A stretch of 33,928 nucleotides of DNA from JAXGPF01 sp964650945 (GTDB lineage Bacteria; Verrucomicrobiota; Kiritimatiellia; JAAZAB01): the NCBI GenBank assembly GCA_964650945.1, contig CAZYXU010000026.1, positions 1 to 33,928 on the forward strand. Direction: 5' to 3'. Positions within the stretch are counted from its first letter, which is position 1, and every line of letters begins with the position of its first letter. Below are positions 26,508 to 33,801 of this stretch, piece after piece. The position numbers and the translations under genes are program-made. The notes beneath the pieces are model-generated. The model did not search any database and was not told the DNA's origin. It worked only from the letters and a program-made list of their open reading frames with translations.

Positions 26508-27752
26508 TCAATCCAGTTGCACGCGCCAGCGATAACAATCCGCCTCGGGGTGTTCCCAGGTTGTCTTCGGCTCTTCGGCCGCCATGATCGCGAATTCCCC
26601 GCTGGCTCGGTCCACGTAATAACCGAAATTGCTGTAACGCCGGCCCAATTCATACGAGCCGTCGCCGGCCGCCGGCGCGCCGGGCGGCAAATCCTGGATC
26701 GCGCTGACGGTATCGCGGATCAAACACAGCCGCTCCGGATCCAGTTCCGCCAGCGCCAGCGGATAGCGCGGAATCTGCCCGTACACCGGGTGATCCAGGA
26801 TGTTGGCGAACCAGAAGATCCGCCCCGTGCGCGGATCGGTCATAAACCGGGCGATGCTGGCCGGCACCCACACGGGCTTTCCGTCTTCATAACACAGGGT
26901 TTGCGGCGCGGTCCAGGTCCGGCCCCCGTCGTCCGACACCGAAAACTGGCGCGAACTTGGAACTTGCCGGTCGCGGATGCCCTGGCAGCGCATGGTGGTC
27001 AGCAGCCGGCCGCCCGGCAACCCGGTCAAATCCGGCTCGCAGACCCCGGACGACGTGATGCCGGGCGGCGCTTCGATCTTTTGGCTCATTTCCCATTGCA
27101 ACGCTGCGCCAGCCGCATCCCAGCGGCCGATCAGAAACGCCGTCTTGTTCTCCGGCTTGCTCCCGGCCTCATTGATATGCATGCCGAAAACAATTTCACG
27201 GTTGTCGTTCAAAACAAACGGACCCTGGTCAACGCAGACATTTTGCCGGCCCGCGTAAATGCCGGGCATCCACCGAACGTCGTCGCAGCCGGCGCCTTCG
27301 GACACGATCTGGCGCGGCGGGGTCCAGGTCATCCCGCCATCGCGGGATATTTCATAAAACAGGCGGTTGCGCCGGTGGTCCCATGCCTGCCCGCCGCTGG
27401 GCGCGCACCAGGCTTCCGACCGGACGTGAATTGAAAGCAGGGCGTTCCGATGCGGATCGAAAATATTCTGGCGGCTGCCCCGGATGGTTTCCATCGAGGA
27501 CAAGGCCGGCACGGCCAGGGTTTCGCCGACCTGCCGCCAGGTGCGGCCGTTGTCCGGCGAGCGCATCCGCCGGCTGACCGCCGTCCAGTCCTGCCAATGG
27601 CGGACCGGCCGGTCGTGCGAATCGTTGTCGCGCCGTTCCAGGACCAGCGTATCCTTGCGCGCCTCGGCGTAGGCGGCGTTGAGAGCCCAGATCATCTGGT
27701 TGGGGGCGGCGGCGAAAAGCAATTCCTTGTTAACCTTGACCGGCAGCGGCAT
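26508..27752 (-). CDS. Sialidase-superfamily (BNR/Asp-box) protein
   Basis: ATG 27752 is chosen because GGAGG (27758-27762) lies five bases upstream; an earlier TTG at 27764 would include that site in the gene. The 414-aa product shows three Asp-boxes: 'SPDNGRTW' (about 65-72), 'SRDGGMTW' (136-143) and 'SDDGGRTW' (273-280). These mark a six-bladed beta-propeller of the sialidase type. No signal peptide is present and I cannot find a FRIP motif, so true exo-sialidase activity is not established; many such propellers cleave or bind other sugars. It is the first gene of the run to 15298, directly behind the promoter with the LacI-type operator. Confidence 0.78.
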   Translation of the reverse strand: MPLPVKVNKELLFAAAPNQMIWALNAAYAEARKDTLVLERRDNDSHDRPVRHWQDWTAVSRRMRSPDNGRTWRQVGETLAVPALSSMETIRGSRQNIFDPHRNALLSIHVRSEAWCAPSGGQAWDHRRNRLFYEISRDGGMTWTPPRQIVSEGAGCDDVRWMPGIYAGRQNVCVDQGPFVLNDNREIVFGMHINEAGSKPENKTAFLIGRWDAAGAALQWEMSQKIEAPPGITSSGVCEPDLTGLPGGRLLTTMRCQGIRDRQVPSSRQFSVSDDGGRTWTAPQTLCYEDGKPVWVPASIARFMTDPRTGRIFWFANILDHPVYGQIPRYPLALAELDPERLCLIRDTVSAIQDLPPGAPAAGDGSYELGRRYSNFGYYVDRASGEFAIMAAEEPKTTWEHPEADCYRWRVQLD

Positions 27753-27783
27753 GCTTCCCTCCAATTAATATTCCGGCAAACCA

Positions 27784-27814
27784 TATAAAATGATTACGCA
27801 ATCATAAGTTAACA
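27784..27814 (-). promoter_or_regulatory. Candidate promoter of the glycan run with LacI-type operator in the spacer
   Basis: The 16-bp near-palindrome ATGATTACGCAATCAT (27790-27805, 14 of 16 symmetric, central CG) lies between a -35-like TTAACT and AT-rich -10-like sequence (TTTATA/TATATG) read on the - strand. TTTATA gives a 17-base spacer. A CG-centred half-site pair is the usual form of LacI/GalR-family operators, and blocking the spacer would repress. The rest of the gap 27765-28067 shows no gene. Confidence 0.6.
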
Positions 27815-28067
27815 TAACCGGCCGCCCATGCAAGCATAAATTCATGGCGGCGGCGGCGCCAGCCGGCCTGGTTCAATTTTCCACCGCGCCTTTGCAGTCC
27901 GGGTAAGCCGAACAGCCCCGGGTGAGTCCGGCGCCCATTGCGCGAGATGCCGGTGACGCCGATAATCGCCGCCGTCTGAAATATCCGCCGCTGGGGAGGA
28001 ATTTTGCCATACCTTGCCCGACCATCAAGCGCCGCGCATCACAGCTTTCCAAATCTGCTGCGCATAT

Positions 28068-29060
28068 TCATACCGCGCGCGTGGATGCGCGCACCACCAG
28101 GGTGGTCGGCAGCAGCCGGCGTTGCGGCGGCGGGACGCCGTCCAGCGCCATCTGTACCGCCGCGACACCCAATTCGTGCAGGGGCTGCCGCACCGTGGTA
28201 ATGTGCGGCTGGAACATGGTGACAAACGGATGAAAATCGTTGAACCCGACCACGGAAATGTCGTCCGGCACCCGCCGCCCGCATTTCAGCAGCTCGTAAA
28301 TCAGGCCGAGCGCCACCCGGTCGCTGTACACAAAAACGGCCGTCGGCCCTTTGGCGCGCGCGCTGCGCAAAGCGCGCGCACACTCCGGGATGCCGGCAAA
28401 ACCATTCACCTTGAGCAGCCATTCCGGCCGCATGGCCAGGCCGGCGCGGCGCAACTCCCGGTCAAAACCGCGGCGCCGCTCCGCCGATTCCTGCGAGCGC
28501 GCGCCCCCGATGAACGCCACGCGGCGGTGGCCGAGCTCCAGTAAATGCCGGGCGGCCAGTTCGCCTCCCTGGACATTGTCCACCGACAACACCGGCCCGG
28601 CGCCGCCGCCATGGGATTGCGCCAGGACATACGGCCGGCGTTGGCGCGCCATCGCACGCAGCAGGAATTTCAGAAACGGCCGCATTTGACTGAAATTGAA
28701 AACCACGGCGGCATCCGCGCCCTGCAACTCGCCCGCCAAATCCGCCGGCTGGCCGACCCCCTGCATATTAATGAAAAAAGCGGCATAATGCCGCCGGCGC
28801 GATTCCTCGGCGATGCCGCCCATCACCAGCGGCAGAAAAGGCGATTGAAAAGCTTCCGCGCCGGGAATCACCAGCGCCAGCCGCCCGCTGCGGCCCAGCA
28901 CCAGGTTGCGCGCGTTTACATTCAGAGCATAACCCCGCCCCAGCGCTGCCAGCACGCGCGCCCGCGTCGCCGGCTTGACCGAGGGGTGGTTGTTGAGTAC
29001 GCGCGAAACCGTGATCTGCGCCAGACCCAACCTGCCGGCAATCTGTTTCTGGGTTAACAT
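28068..29060 (-). CDS. LacI-family transcriptional regulator
   Basis: The 330-aa protein opens with a LacI helix-turn-helix ('LTQKQIAGRLGLAQITVSRVLNNHPSVKPATRARVLAAL', quoted as a motif across residues 2-40) and the hinge region 'NVNARNLV'. The periplasmic-binding-like core follows: 'LALVIPGAEAFQSPFLPLVMGGIAEE', 'VLSVDNVQGGELAARHLLELGHRRVAFIGG', 'TAVFVYSDRVALGLI' and 'ISVVGFNDFHPFVTM'. It would bind a sugar effector and repress from dimeric sites. Nearly identical operator-like sites lie in its own upstream region and in the promoter of the gene run starting at 27752. Its ATG has no ribosome site, and TATAAT ends five bases before the ATG, so a leaderless mRNA is possible. The effector sugar is unknown. 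Confidence 0.92.
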   Translation of the reverse strand: MLTQKQIAGRLGLAQITVSRVLNNHPSVKPATRARVLAALGRGYALNVNARNLVLGRSGRLALVIPGAEAFQSPFLPLVMGGIAEESRRRHYAAFFINMQGVGQPADLAGELQGADAAVVFNFSQMRPFLKFLLRAMARQRRPYVLAQSHGGGAGPVLSVDNVQGGELAARHLLELGHRRVAFIGGARSQESAERRRGFDRELRRAGLAMRPEWLLKVNGFAGIPECARALRSARAKGPTAVFVYSDRVALGLIYELLKCGRRVPDDISVVGFNDFHPFVTMFQPHITTVRQPLHELGVAAVQMALDGVPPPQRRLLPTTLVVRASTRAV

Positions 29061-29085
29061 CGGGAATTATATTAAGCCTGTATAA

Positions 29086-29099
29086 TGATTACGCAAGCA
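29086..29099. promoter_or_regulatory. LacI-type operator in the lacI/M55 divergent region
   Basis: TGATTACGCAAGCA differs at one of 14 positions from the core site at 27791-27804. It lies 26-39 bases upstream of the lacI start and ten bases upstream of a + strand TTGACA (29109-29114). It could therefore serve autoregulation and control of the M55 pair. Confidence 0.6.
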
Positions 29100-29108
29100 A
29101 ATTCCTGC

Positions 29109-29137
29109 TTGACATGCCGCGGGATGGACAATAGGGT
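29109..29137 (+). promoter_or_regulatory. Candidate promoter of the M55 pair
   Basis: A perfect TTGACA (29109-29114) is followed after exactly 17 bases by TAGGGT (29132-29137), a weak -10 (3 of 6). The transcript would begin inside the G-rich repeat. Confidence 0.35.
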
Positions 29138-29250
29138 GGGATGCGGGTGGTGGGATGCGGGTGGCGGGAGGTGAGTGGCGGGAGGTGAGTGTCGGGTGCC
29201 GCGTGGCGGGAGGTGAGTGTCGGGTGGCGGGTGTCGCGTGTCGGGTGTCG
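29134..29250 (+). repeat. G-rich degenerate minisatellite with G-quadruplex potential
   Basis: The 16-mer TGGCGGGAGGTGAGTG occurs at 29162-29177, 29176-29191 and 29204-29219, with GCGGGTG/TCGGGTG variants around it. Four GGG runs fall within 29134-29154 with loops of 1, 4 and 4 bases, meeting the simple quadruplex rule. The tract is an upstream leader to the gene at 29269. An open frame through it exists but looks like repeat translation. Confidence 0.7.
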
Positions 29251-29268
29251 GAGATCGGAAACACAAAA

Positions 29269-29943
29269 ATGACCAAGAACACCAAACGAGCCGGCGTCAG
29301 GCGGCTGCTGATCGTCACCGACAACCAGCATGTCTCCGCCTTGCTGTTTCATGGATTCGGGCTGCCGGCTTGGTCCGATCTGCCGGCGGTCCAGACCGAC
29401 CCCGGCTTACGCCGGGCCATGACGGAGAGGGTCAACCGGGCCATCGCGCGCGCGCGGACGCAGGGATTCACCGCCTTTGACGTCCACGAGGCGTTTCCGG
29501 TGGACTTCATGCACATGGACGAGTCCGTGGAAATCATCCGCAATGTGGATTATTTTCTACTGGAGCGCAAGTACCGCGCCGTGCTGTTCCTGCGGCGCCG
29601 GTTCCCGGGCCTGTCGCGCCAACCGCGCCTGGCAATGCTGAAATCCATGCGCCTGGGAGGAAAACCGCTGACGGAGACCGCGTTGCTGGCCTTGTATTTA
29701 AGAAGCCATGGGATCAGAATCCTCAATCCTGAAATCCAAACCGGCGGCAGGCGCTTCCCTGCCGATTTCATCGTTAATTTCGACGTCCGCCTGAAATTGA
29801 AAAGCGCGGCATTTTACCCCGGCATCCTTCGCGCCGCGTCCCACGCCTTCACCGCGCGGGTGAGCAACGCGGACCAGTTGCTGGAGTTTTACCGTTACGC
29901 CGGCTTGCAGATCATGAACGCCAATCTTGTAACCCGCCATTAG
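29269..29943 (+). CDS. Degenerate M55 (DppA-like) paralogue, probable pseudoenzyme
   Basis: ATG 29269 (224 aa) is preferred over upstream starts because those translate the G-rich repeat. The protein aligns in order with the next gene's product: 'LLIVTDNQHVSALLFHGFGLP' against 'IYIVTDIEGVSGAVWGGFGLP', quoted as 21-residue blocks at positions 12-32 and 3-23, then 'ARTQGFTAFDVHEAF' against 'LMDEGITDIHLGEAHAF', 'RAVLFLRRRFPG' against 'DALFFIGQHGPAG', and 'LGGKPLTETALLALYL' against 'LNGLWTGELTYMAAVA'. The first metal Asp is kept. The Glu of D-x-E is Gln, and the GQHGP His is lost. It starts upstream of the intact gene with a 25-base gap. It may be an inactive subunit of a mixed oligomer. Confidence 0.65.
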   Translation: MTKNTKRAGVRRLLIVTDNQHVSALLFHGFGLPAWSDLPAVQTDPGLRRAMTERVNRAIARARTQGFTAFDVHEAFPVDFMHMDESVEIIRNVDYFLLERKYRAVLFLRRRFPGLSRQPRLAMLKSMRLGGKPLTETALLALYLRSHGIRILNPEIQTGGRRFPADFIVNFDVRLKLKSAAFYPGILRAASHAFTARVSNADQLLEFYRYAGLQIMNANLVTRH

Positions 29944-29968
29944 TTTTAAAACCTTTGAACCTGATTTT

Positions 29969-30784
29969 ATGCGCATCTACATCGTCACCGATATTGAAGG
30001 CGTCAGCGGCGCGGTCTGGGGAGGGTTCGGCCTGCCGTCATCGGGTGAATTACCCTACAACACCGAGGTGATGACCGCCGAGATCAACACGGTTGTCCGC
30101 ACCTTGATGGATGAGGGCATCACCGACATTCACCTGGGGGAAGCCCACGCCTTCCAGCCGGGTGTGCTCCCGCCAAACGTCACCATCACCCGCGGCGGCG
30201 GCGGGCTGCAGGACGGCAAATTCGACGCGCTTTTCTTCATCGGCCAGCACGGGCCGGCGGGCGACCCCAAGTCGGTCATCGCCCACACCATGAACAGCGC
30301 CTGCAATTTCAAGATGACGCTGAACGGGCTTTGGACCGGCGAATTGACCTACATGGCCGCAGTGGCCGGCGCGCTGGGAACACCCACCGTCTTCGCCTCC
30401 GGCGACCACCAGGTGCTGCTGGAGGCGCGCCGCAACCTGCCGGCGCCGATCGAATTCGTGCGCGACGAATACGGCCTGTCGAACCACTCCGCCATCTGCC
30501 GTCCCTTCCGCGCCATTGAACGCGACCTGAAGGAGAAAACCCGGCGCGCGCTGGACCGCATCGGCCGCACCCCGCCGTTCGACCTGGGGCGGATCGAGAT
30601 GCGGATCACCCACCGTTACCACGGCATGAGCGAGAAAGCCCGGCGATTCCCATTCGTCAAATGGCAAGACAATTCCCTGGTGATTGAAGCCCGGGACATG
30701 CTAGAAGCCGACCGCCTGCGCCGGCAGGTGATCCTGGCCCGCGATTTCTGGTCGCTGGCTTACGCCAACCGCTATCGGACGTGA
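29969..30784 (+). CDS. M55-family metallopeptidase (D-aminopeptidase DppA-like)
   Basis: The 271-aa protein carries the DppA metal-site pattern: 'YIVTDIEGVSG' with Asp8 and Glu10, 'LGEAHAFQPG' (His57 region), 'FIGQHGPAGD' and 'TGELTYMAAVAGALGTPTVFASGDH' (Glu and Asp of the second half). M55 enzymes are cytoplasmic zinc D-aminopeptidases that assemble as ring decamers around an inner chamber. In peptidoglycan or D-amino-acid peptide recycling they release N-terminal D-residues. Length (about 270) is normal. It follows its degenerate paralogue after 25 bases. No strong ribosome site precedes ATG 29969, consistent with coupling to the upstream gene. Convergent decayed sequence begins at its 3' end. 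Confidence 0.85.
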   Translation: MRIYIVTDIEGVSGAVWGGFGLPSSGELPYNTEVMTAEINTVVRTLMDEGITDIHLGEAHAFQPGVLPPNVTITRGGGGLQDGKFDALFFIGQHGPAGDPKSVIAHTMNSACNFKMTLNGLWTGELTYMAAVAGALGTPTVFASGDHQVLLEARRNLPAPIEFVRDEYGLSNHSAICRPFRAIERDLKEKTRRALDRIGRTPPFDLGRIEMRITHRYHGMSEKARRFPFVKWQDNSLVIEARDMLEADRLRRQVILARDFWSLAYANRYRT

Positions 30785-31135
30785 GATTTTGCCACATCCC
30801 ACGGGATATCAAAATCAATATTCCCCGCCATTTTCTCCGTACAGGCGCCCCGCCGCAGGTTACCCAACACGTATTGCTCCACCGCCTGCGCGTCGCGGTA
30901 ATGCAATAATCCCCGGCCCAGCATGGCGTATAGTTCCGGCTGGGCGGCAAAATATCTACACCCAGCTGAACGGCGGGATGCGAATCATACAGATCGAACT
31001 GTTTTTCGGCGGTGCAGCCAGACTCTCCGAGCTTGATGCCGTCCGGTCCAGAATAGAAAACCGGCTCCGGTCGAATTTCCCCAGATTGAGGTTCCACCTG
31101 ATCCCACGCCTGAGCGAAGGGCCGGTCTCTCAGTG
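30772..31135 (-). pseudogene. Frameshifted remnant of an unrecognised gene
   Basis: On the - strand an open stretch from about 31135 reads 'LRDRPFAQAWDQVEPQSGE', then 'PVFYSGPDGIKLGESG' and 'DLYDSHPAVQLGV'. Near 30955-30960 it loses sense, but a neighbouring frame continues with 'YFAAQPELYAMLGRGLLHY', 'VEQYVLGNLRRG' and 'DFDIPWDVAKSHVR', ending in TAG at 30772-30774. The two halves together (about 118 residues) read like the C-terminus of one protein with a single indel. The family was not recognised. The 3' end overlaps the M55 gene by 13 bases. The stretch 31136-31227 holds nothing I can support. Confidence 0.4.
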
Positions 31136-31227
31136 ATTATGCCGTTCGCGCCCAGGCAAGATTGAACGGTTCCGGGAGATGCCGGCGGAGGTTGAATATT
31201 CGGCATAAAAATTGAGCGCCTGACTTT

Positions 31228-32211
31228 CTATTTCTGTGCCCGTAGTCCATCACGCAATTTCTCCACGATGCGATCCCTCAGGCTATTCGGTGCCAGCACC
31301 TTCACGTCCGGCATCCAGGATAACACCCATCGCACGAGTTCCTTGCGTCCCGTGGTTTCCAGGCGCATCTCAACCCGGCCGTCCGGTCGTGTCCGGAACT
31401 CTTGGCTGGCATGCCATTGGCGTTCGGTGATGTAGACGGCCAGTTTGGCCTCAAACAGCAATCGTACCTTGATCGGTTCCTCGCCACCCATTATGCCAAA
31501 CGCCTGCCGGGCGTAGGCTTCCGGATTGAAATCGGCGGGACGCGTGAAAATCTGGCCGGCGGCCTTGATTTTCCGGAACCGCGAGATGGCAAAGGTGGCA
31601 ACCCGATCTTTAGCGACATGCCGGGCCAACACGTACCAGTTCCCGTGGTAGGCGAGTAAATGGTACGGATGCAGTTCGTACTCGGAAATGCGCCCGTCAA
31701 AGGTCTGGTACGTCGCAAGGATCGCCTCGCGGCGTTCCACGCAACCTGCCAGTTGCGCCCACACCTCAGGAACGATCCGTACCCGGTCCTCCGGCAAGAC
31801 CCCGACATGCTCACTTAGCCAGTCCGGCTCGATGGTGATGTCGCCGGTCAGTGACTCGGCAATTTTATCCAGGACCGAGCGCATGTCCAAGTGCAGGGGT
31901 GTCCCCTCATAGTGGGCCAGCAGCTTGCGGGCGAGGCCGAAGCTGAATGCCTCCTTGCGGCTGATAGTTACCGGCGGGAGCGTGTAGGTTTCATCGGTCA
32001 GCCGGAACCCGTGCCTGACGTCGTCATATGCCAGCGGAGCGCGTTCCTCATCCCGCAAAAAGTCCAGATCACGCGCCACGGTGCGCCGGGACACGCCGAA
32101 CTCAGCCATGAAGTCGGTGCTGTTGGGCGGATTCCCACCGGCGGAACCCTCCCGCACCATCTGGACCATGCGCCGGATCCGGTAATATTGCGGCCTTGAA
32201 CCTGCCTTCAT
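31228..32211 (-). CDS. WYL-domain transcriptional regulator (YafY/DeoR-type HTH)
   Basis: ATG 32211 (327 aa) is preferred; a TTG three codons upstream is the longer alternative. An N-terminal winged helix-turn-helix ('TDFMAEFGVSRRTVARDLDFLRDE') precedes a WYL domain with 'YELHPYHLLAYHGNWYVLARHV' (the family's Trp-Tyr-Leu core is W-Y-V-L here) and the C-terminal WCX-type extension 'VRWVLSWMPDVKVLAPNSLRDRI'. Such proteins sense oligonucleotides or small ligands and often regulate DNA-damage or defence genes, though many are unlinked to defence. It is divergent from the transposase gene with ~60 bases between starts. No defence gene is nearby, so its target is unknown. Confidence 0.85.
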   Translation of the reverse strand: MKAGSRPQYYRIRRMVQMVREGSAGGNPPNSTDFMAEFGVSRRTVARDLDFLRDEERAPLAYDDVRHGFRLTDETYTLPPVTISRKEAFSFGLARKLLAHYEGTPLHLDMRSVLDKIAESLTGDITIEPDWLSEHVGVLPEDRVRIVPEVWAQLAGCVERREAILATYQTFDGRISEYELHPYHLLAYHGNWYVLARHVAKDRVATFAISRFRKIKAAGQIFTRPADFNPEAYARQAFGIMGGEEPIKVRLLFEAKLAVYITERQWHASQEFRTRPDGRVEMRLETTGRKELVRWVLSWMPDVKVLAPNSLRDRIVEKLRDGLRAQK

Positions 32212-32241
32212 TTTTCTCAAACTTTCTTTGGGGGTATGCCG

Positions 32242-33682
32242 TTAGATGACACACCCTGTTTTATACACTTGTGGGCATGAAGGATCAAGTCTATCGTGCC
32301 CGAAAACCAAAAACATCGCCACTTTGGCAATGCCTGGCGCGGCATTTTGACACGTTTCTGAACACATACGAGGATCGTTACCAGCCGCGCTATGGCTTCC
32401 TACGTTCAATCATCTCTGAGGTCGTCCATAAATTCCTGGACTGTGGCGATCTCGAACGTGGATTCGCCCGTGTCCGATGCGACCACTGCAAGCATGAGTA
32501 CCTGCTGGCGTTCTCCTGCAAAGGCCGCTGGTTCTGTCCGTCCTGCCACCAGAAGAAAGTCCAACTCTTCGGCGCGTTGCTCACCGAGACGATTCTGTTC
32601 CCCGTGCCGCACCGGCATTTTACCTTCGGCATCCCCAAGATGCTGCGCCCGTACTTTCGCTTCAACCGTGACCTACTCAAAGACCTGTGCCGCATCGCGC
32701 ACGAGTGCTTGTTGGAATACATGCGCACAAACCTGGATTTACCAGATGCTCTGCCCGGCGCCGTCATGACCATCCACACCTTCGGCGAGTACCTGGATTT
32801 CCATCCCCACCTGCACGCGCTGGTTGCCGACGGTTTGTTTGTACGCTCAGGCCTGTTTCATGTACTGCCGCATGCGAGCCTCAAGCCACTGGAGGAGTTG
32901 TTCCGTGCGAGAGTCATCACATTTCTGGTCGAGAAGGGTCTGTTGCCAGCCGCCCGCGCCAAGATGCTGCGCAGTTGGGTGCATTCCGGGTTCAACGTCC
33001 ATCGCAGTCGCCGCGTGTTGCCAGACGAGCGCGAGGACCTTGAGCGCCTGGCCCAGTACATCATCAGGAACCCCTTTGCCGTGGAGAAGATGCAGGTCGG
33101 CGCACCCAACATGGCCAACCCGGATGGCTCCGTGCTCTATCGTTCCGGCATGAACGAGAAGATTCACCGCAACTTCGAGGTGTTCAGCCCGTGCGACTTC
33201 ATCGCCGCCATCACCCAGCACATCCCCGATAAGAGTTTTCAACTTGTCCGTTACTACGGTTGGTACTCTAACAAGATGCGCGGCCAGCGGGACAAACAGG
33301 CGGTCGAAGATGCCAAGGCCGCCGGCAACGCAATTGAAATCATCGACGTCTCAAAACACCAGCCGCGCCGCATCCCGTCGGCAAAGTGGCGCGAACTCAT
33401 CAAGAAAGTCTGGGAAGCCGATCCGCTACTGTGCCCTAAATGCCAAAAGGAAATGCGCATCGTTTCATTGATTGACGACAGCGCCGTGATCAAGCACATC
33501 CTCCGCCACCTTGGCCTGTGGGAACAGGGTGTGCGCGTCATTGCGCCAGCGAGGGCCCCGCCTGAGATTGTGGACAGGGTCATCGAGCCCTGGCTGGATG
33601 ACCCATTTCCGGACTATGACACCGAACCCGTGATGGCGTACGCGAACGGATGAACGATCGCGACAGGATCGGTGTGTCTAAA
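32242..33682. mobile_element. Approximate extent of an IS91-type element
   Basis: Flanking the transposase gene, GACACACC at 32248-32255 is inverted as GGTGTGTC at 33671-33678, and both are flanked by TTAGA-like sequence (32242-32246 and, inverted, 33677-33682). This makes an imperfect terminal repeat possible, although IS91 members usually have no true inverted repeats. GTTC, the expected IS91 target tetramer, occurs at 33701-33704 and 33720-33723. Ends are not settled. Confidence 0.4.
32271..33653 (+). CDS. IS91-family (HUH) transposase
   Basis: The 460-aa protein begins at GTG 32271 or ATG 32277. It has an N-terminal zinc-binding set (Cys70-x2-Cys73, Cys83, Cys89-x2-Cys92), 'HRHFTFGIPKMLRPYFR', the HUH motif in 'FHPHLHALVADG' (His178, 180, 182), and the tyrosine segment 'LVRYYGWYSNKMRG' (Tyr328/329/332). 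A second CxxC (Cys388/391) lies near the C-terminus, and 'YIIRNPFAVEKM' is also typical. These are rolling-circle single-strand transposases related to IS91/IS801/IS1294. The gene appears full length and intact, so the element may be active. It lies at the edge of the glycan region beside a decayed gene. Confidence 0.92.
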   Translation: MGMKDQVYRARKPKTSPLWQCLARHFDTFLNTYEDRYQPRYGFLRSIISEVVHKFLDCGDLERGFARVRCDHCKHEYLLAFSCKGRWFCPSCHQKKVQLFGALLTETILFPVPHRHFTFGIPKMLRPYFRFNRDLLKDLCRIAHECLLEYMRTNLDLPDALPGAVMTIHTFGEYLDFHPHLHALVADGLFVRSGLFHVLPHASLKPLEELFRARVITFLVEKGLLPAARAKMLRSWVHSGFNVHRSRRVLPDEREDLERLAQYIIRNPFAVEKMQVGAPNMANPDGSVLYRSGMNEKIHRNFEVFSPCDFIAAITQHIPDKSFQLVRYYGWYSNKMRGQRDKQAVEDAKAAGNAIEIIDVSKHQPRRIPSAKWRELIKKVWEADPLLCPKCQKEMRIVSLIDDSAVIKHILRHLGLWEQGVRVIAPARAPPEIVDRVIEPWLDDPFPDYDTEPVMAYANG

Positions 33683-33801
33683 TATGGCGCAGAAACGACG
33701 GTTCTCGCTTATTTTAGACGTTCAACGCTTGGAACGGATACCTGAAACTATTTTTTATTCCGCGCTTGACATTTCCACCCGTATTTCGCACACTGCCAAC
33801 C

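Noticed and set aside
26508..27752. Firm call of exo-alpha-sialidase (NanH)
   Set aside because: Asp-boxes are present, but no FRIP motif or identifiable arginine triad and no signal peptide; only the superfamily is supported.
27922..28233. + strand frame in the gap after lacI
   Set aside because: Overlaps the 3' end of lacI on the opposite strand and shows only Arg/Pro/Ser-rich shadow sequence.
29134..29250. CRISPR array
   Set aside because: Units overlap and vary, there are no unique spacers of constant length, and no cas gene is nearby.
29155..29268. N-terminal extension of the degenerate M55 gene
   Set aside because: The extension is a direct translation of the G-rich minisatellite and has no counterpart in the adjacent paralogue.
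31228..33653. Phage-defence island based on the WYL regulator
   Set aside because: No nuclease, helicase, reverse transcriptase or other defence gene is visible; a transposase and a remnant do not make a defence system.
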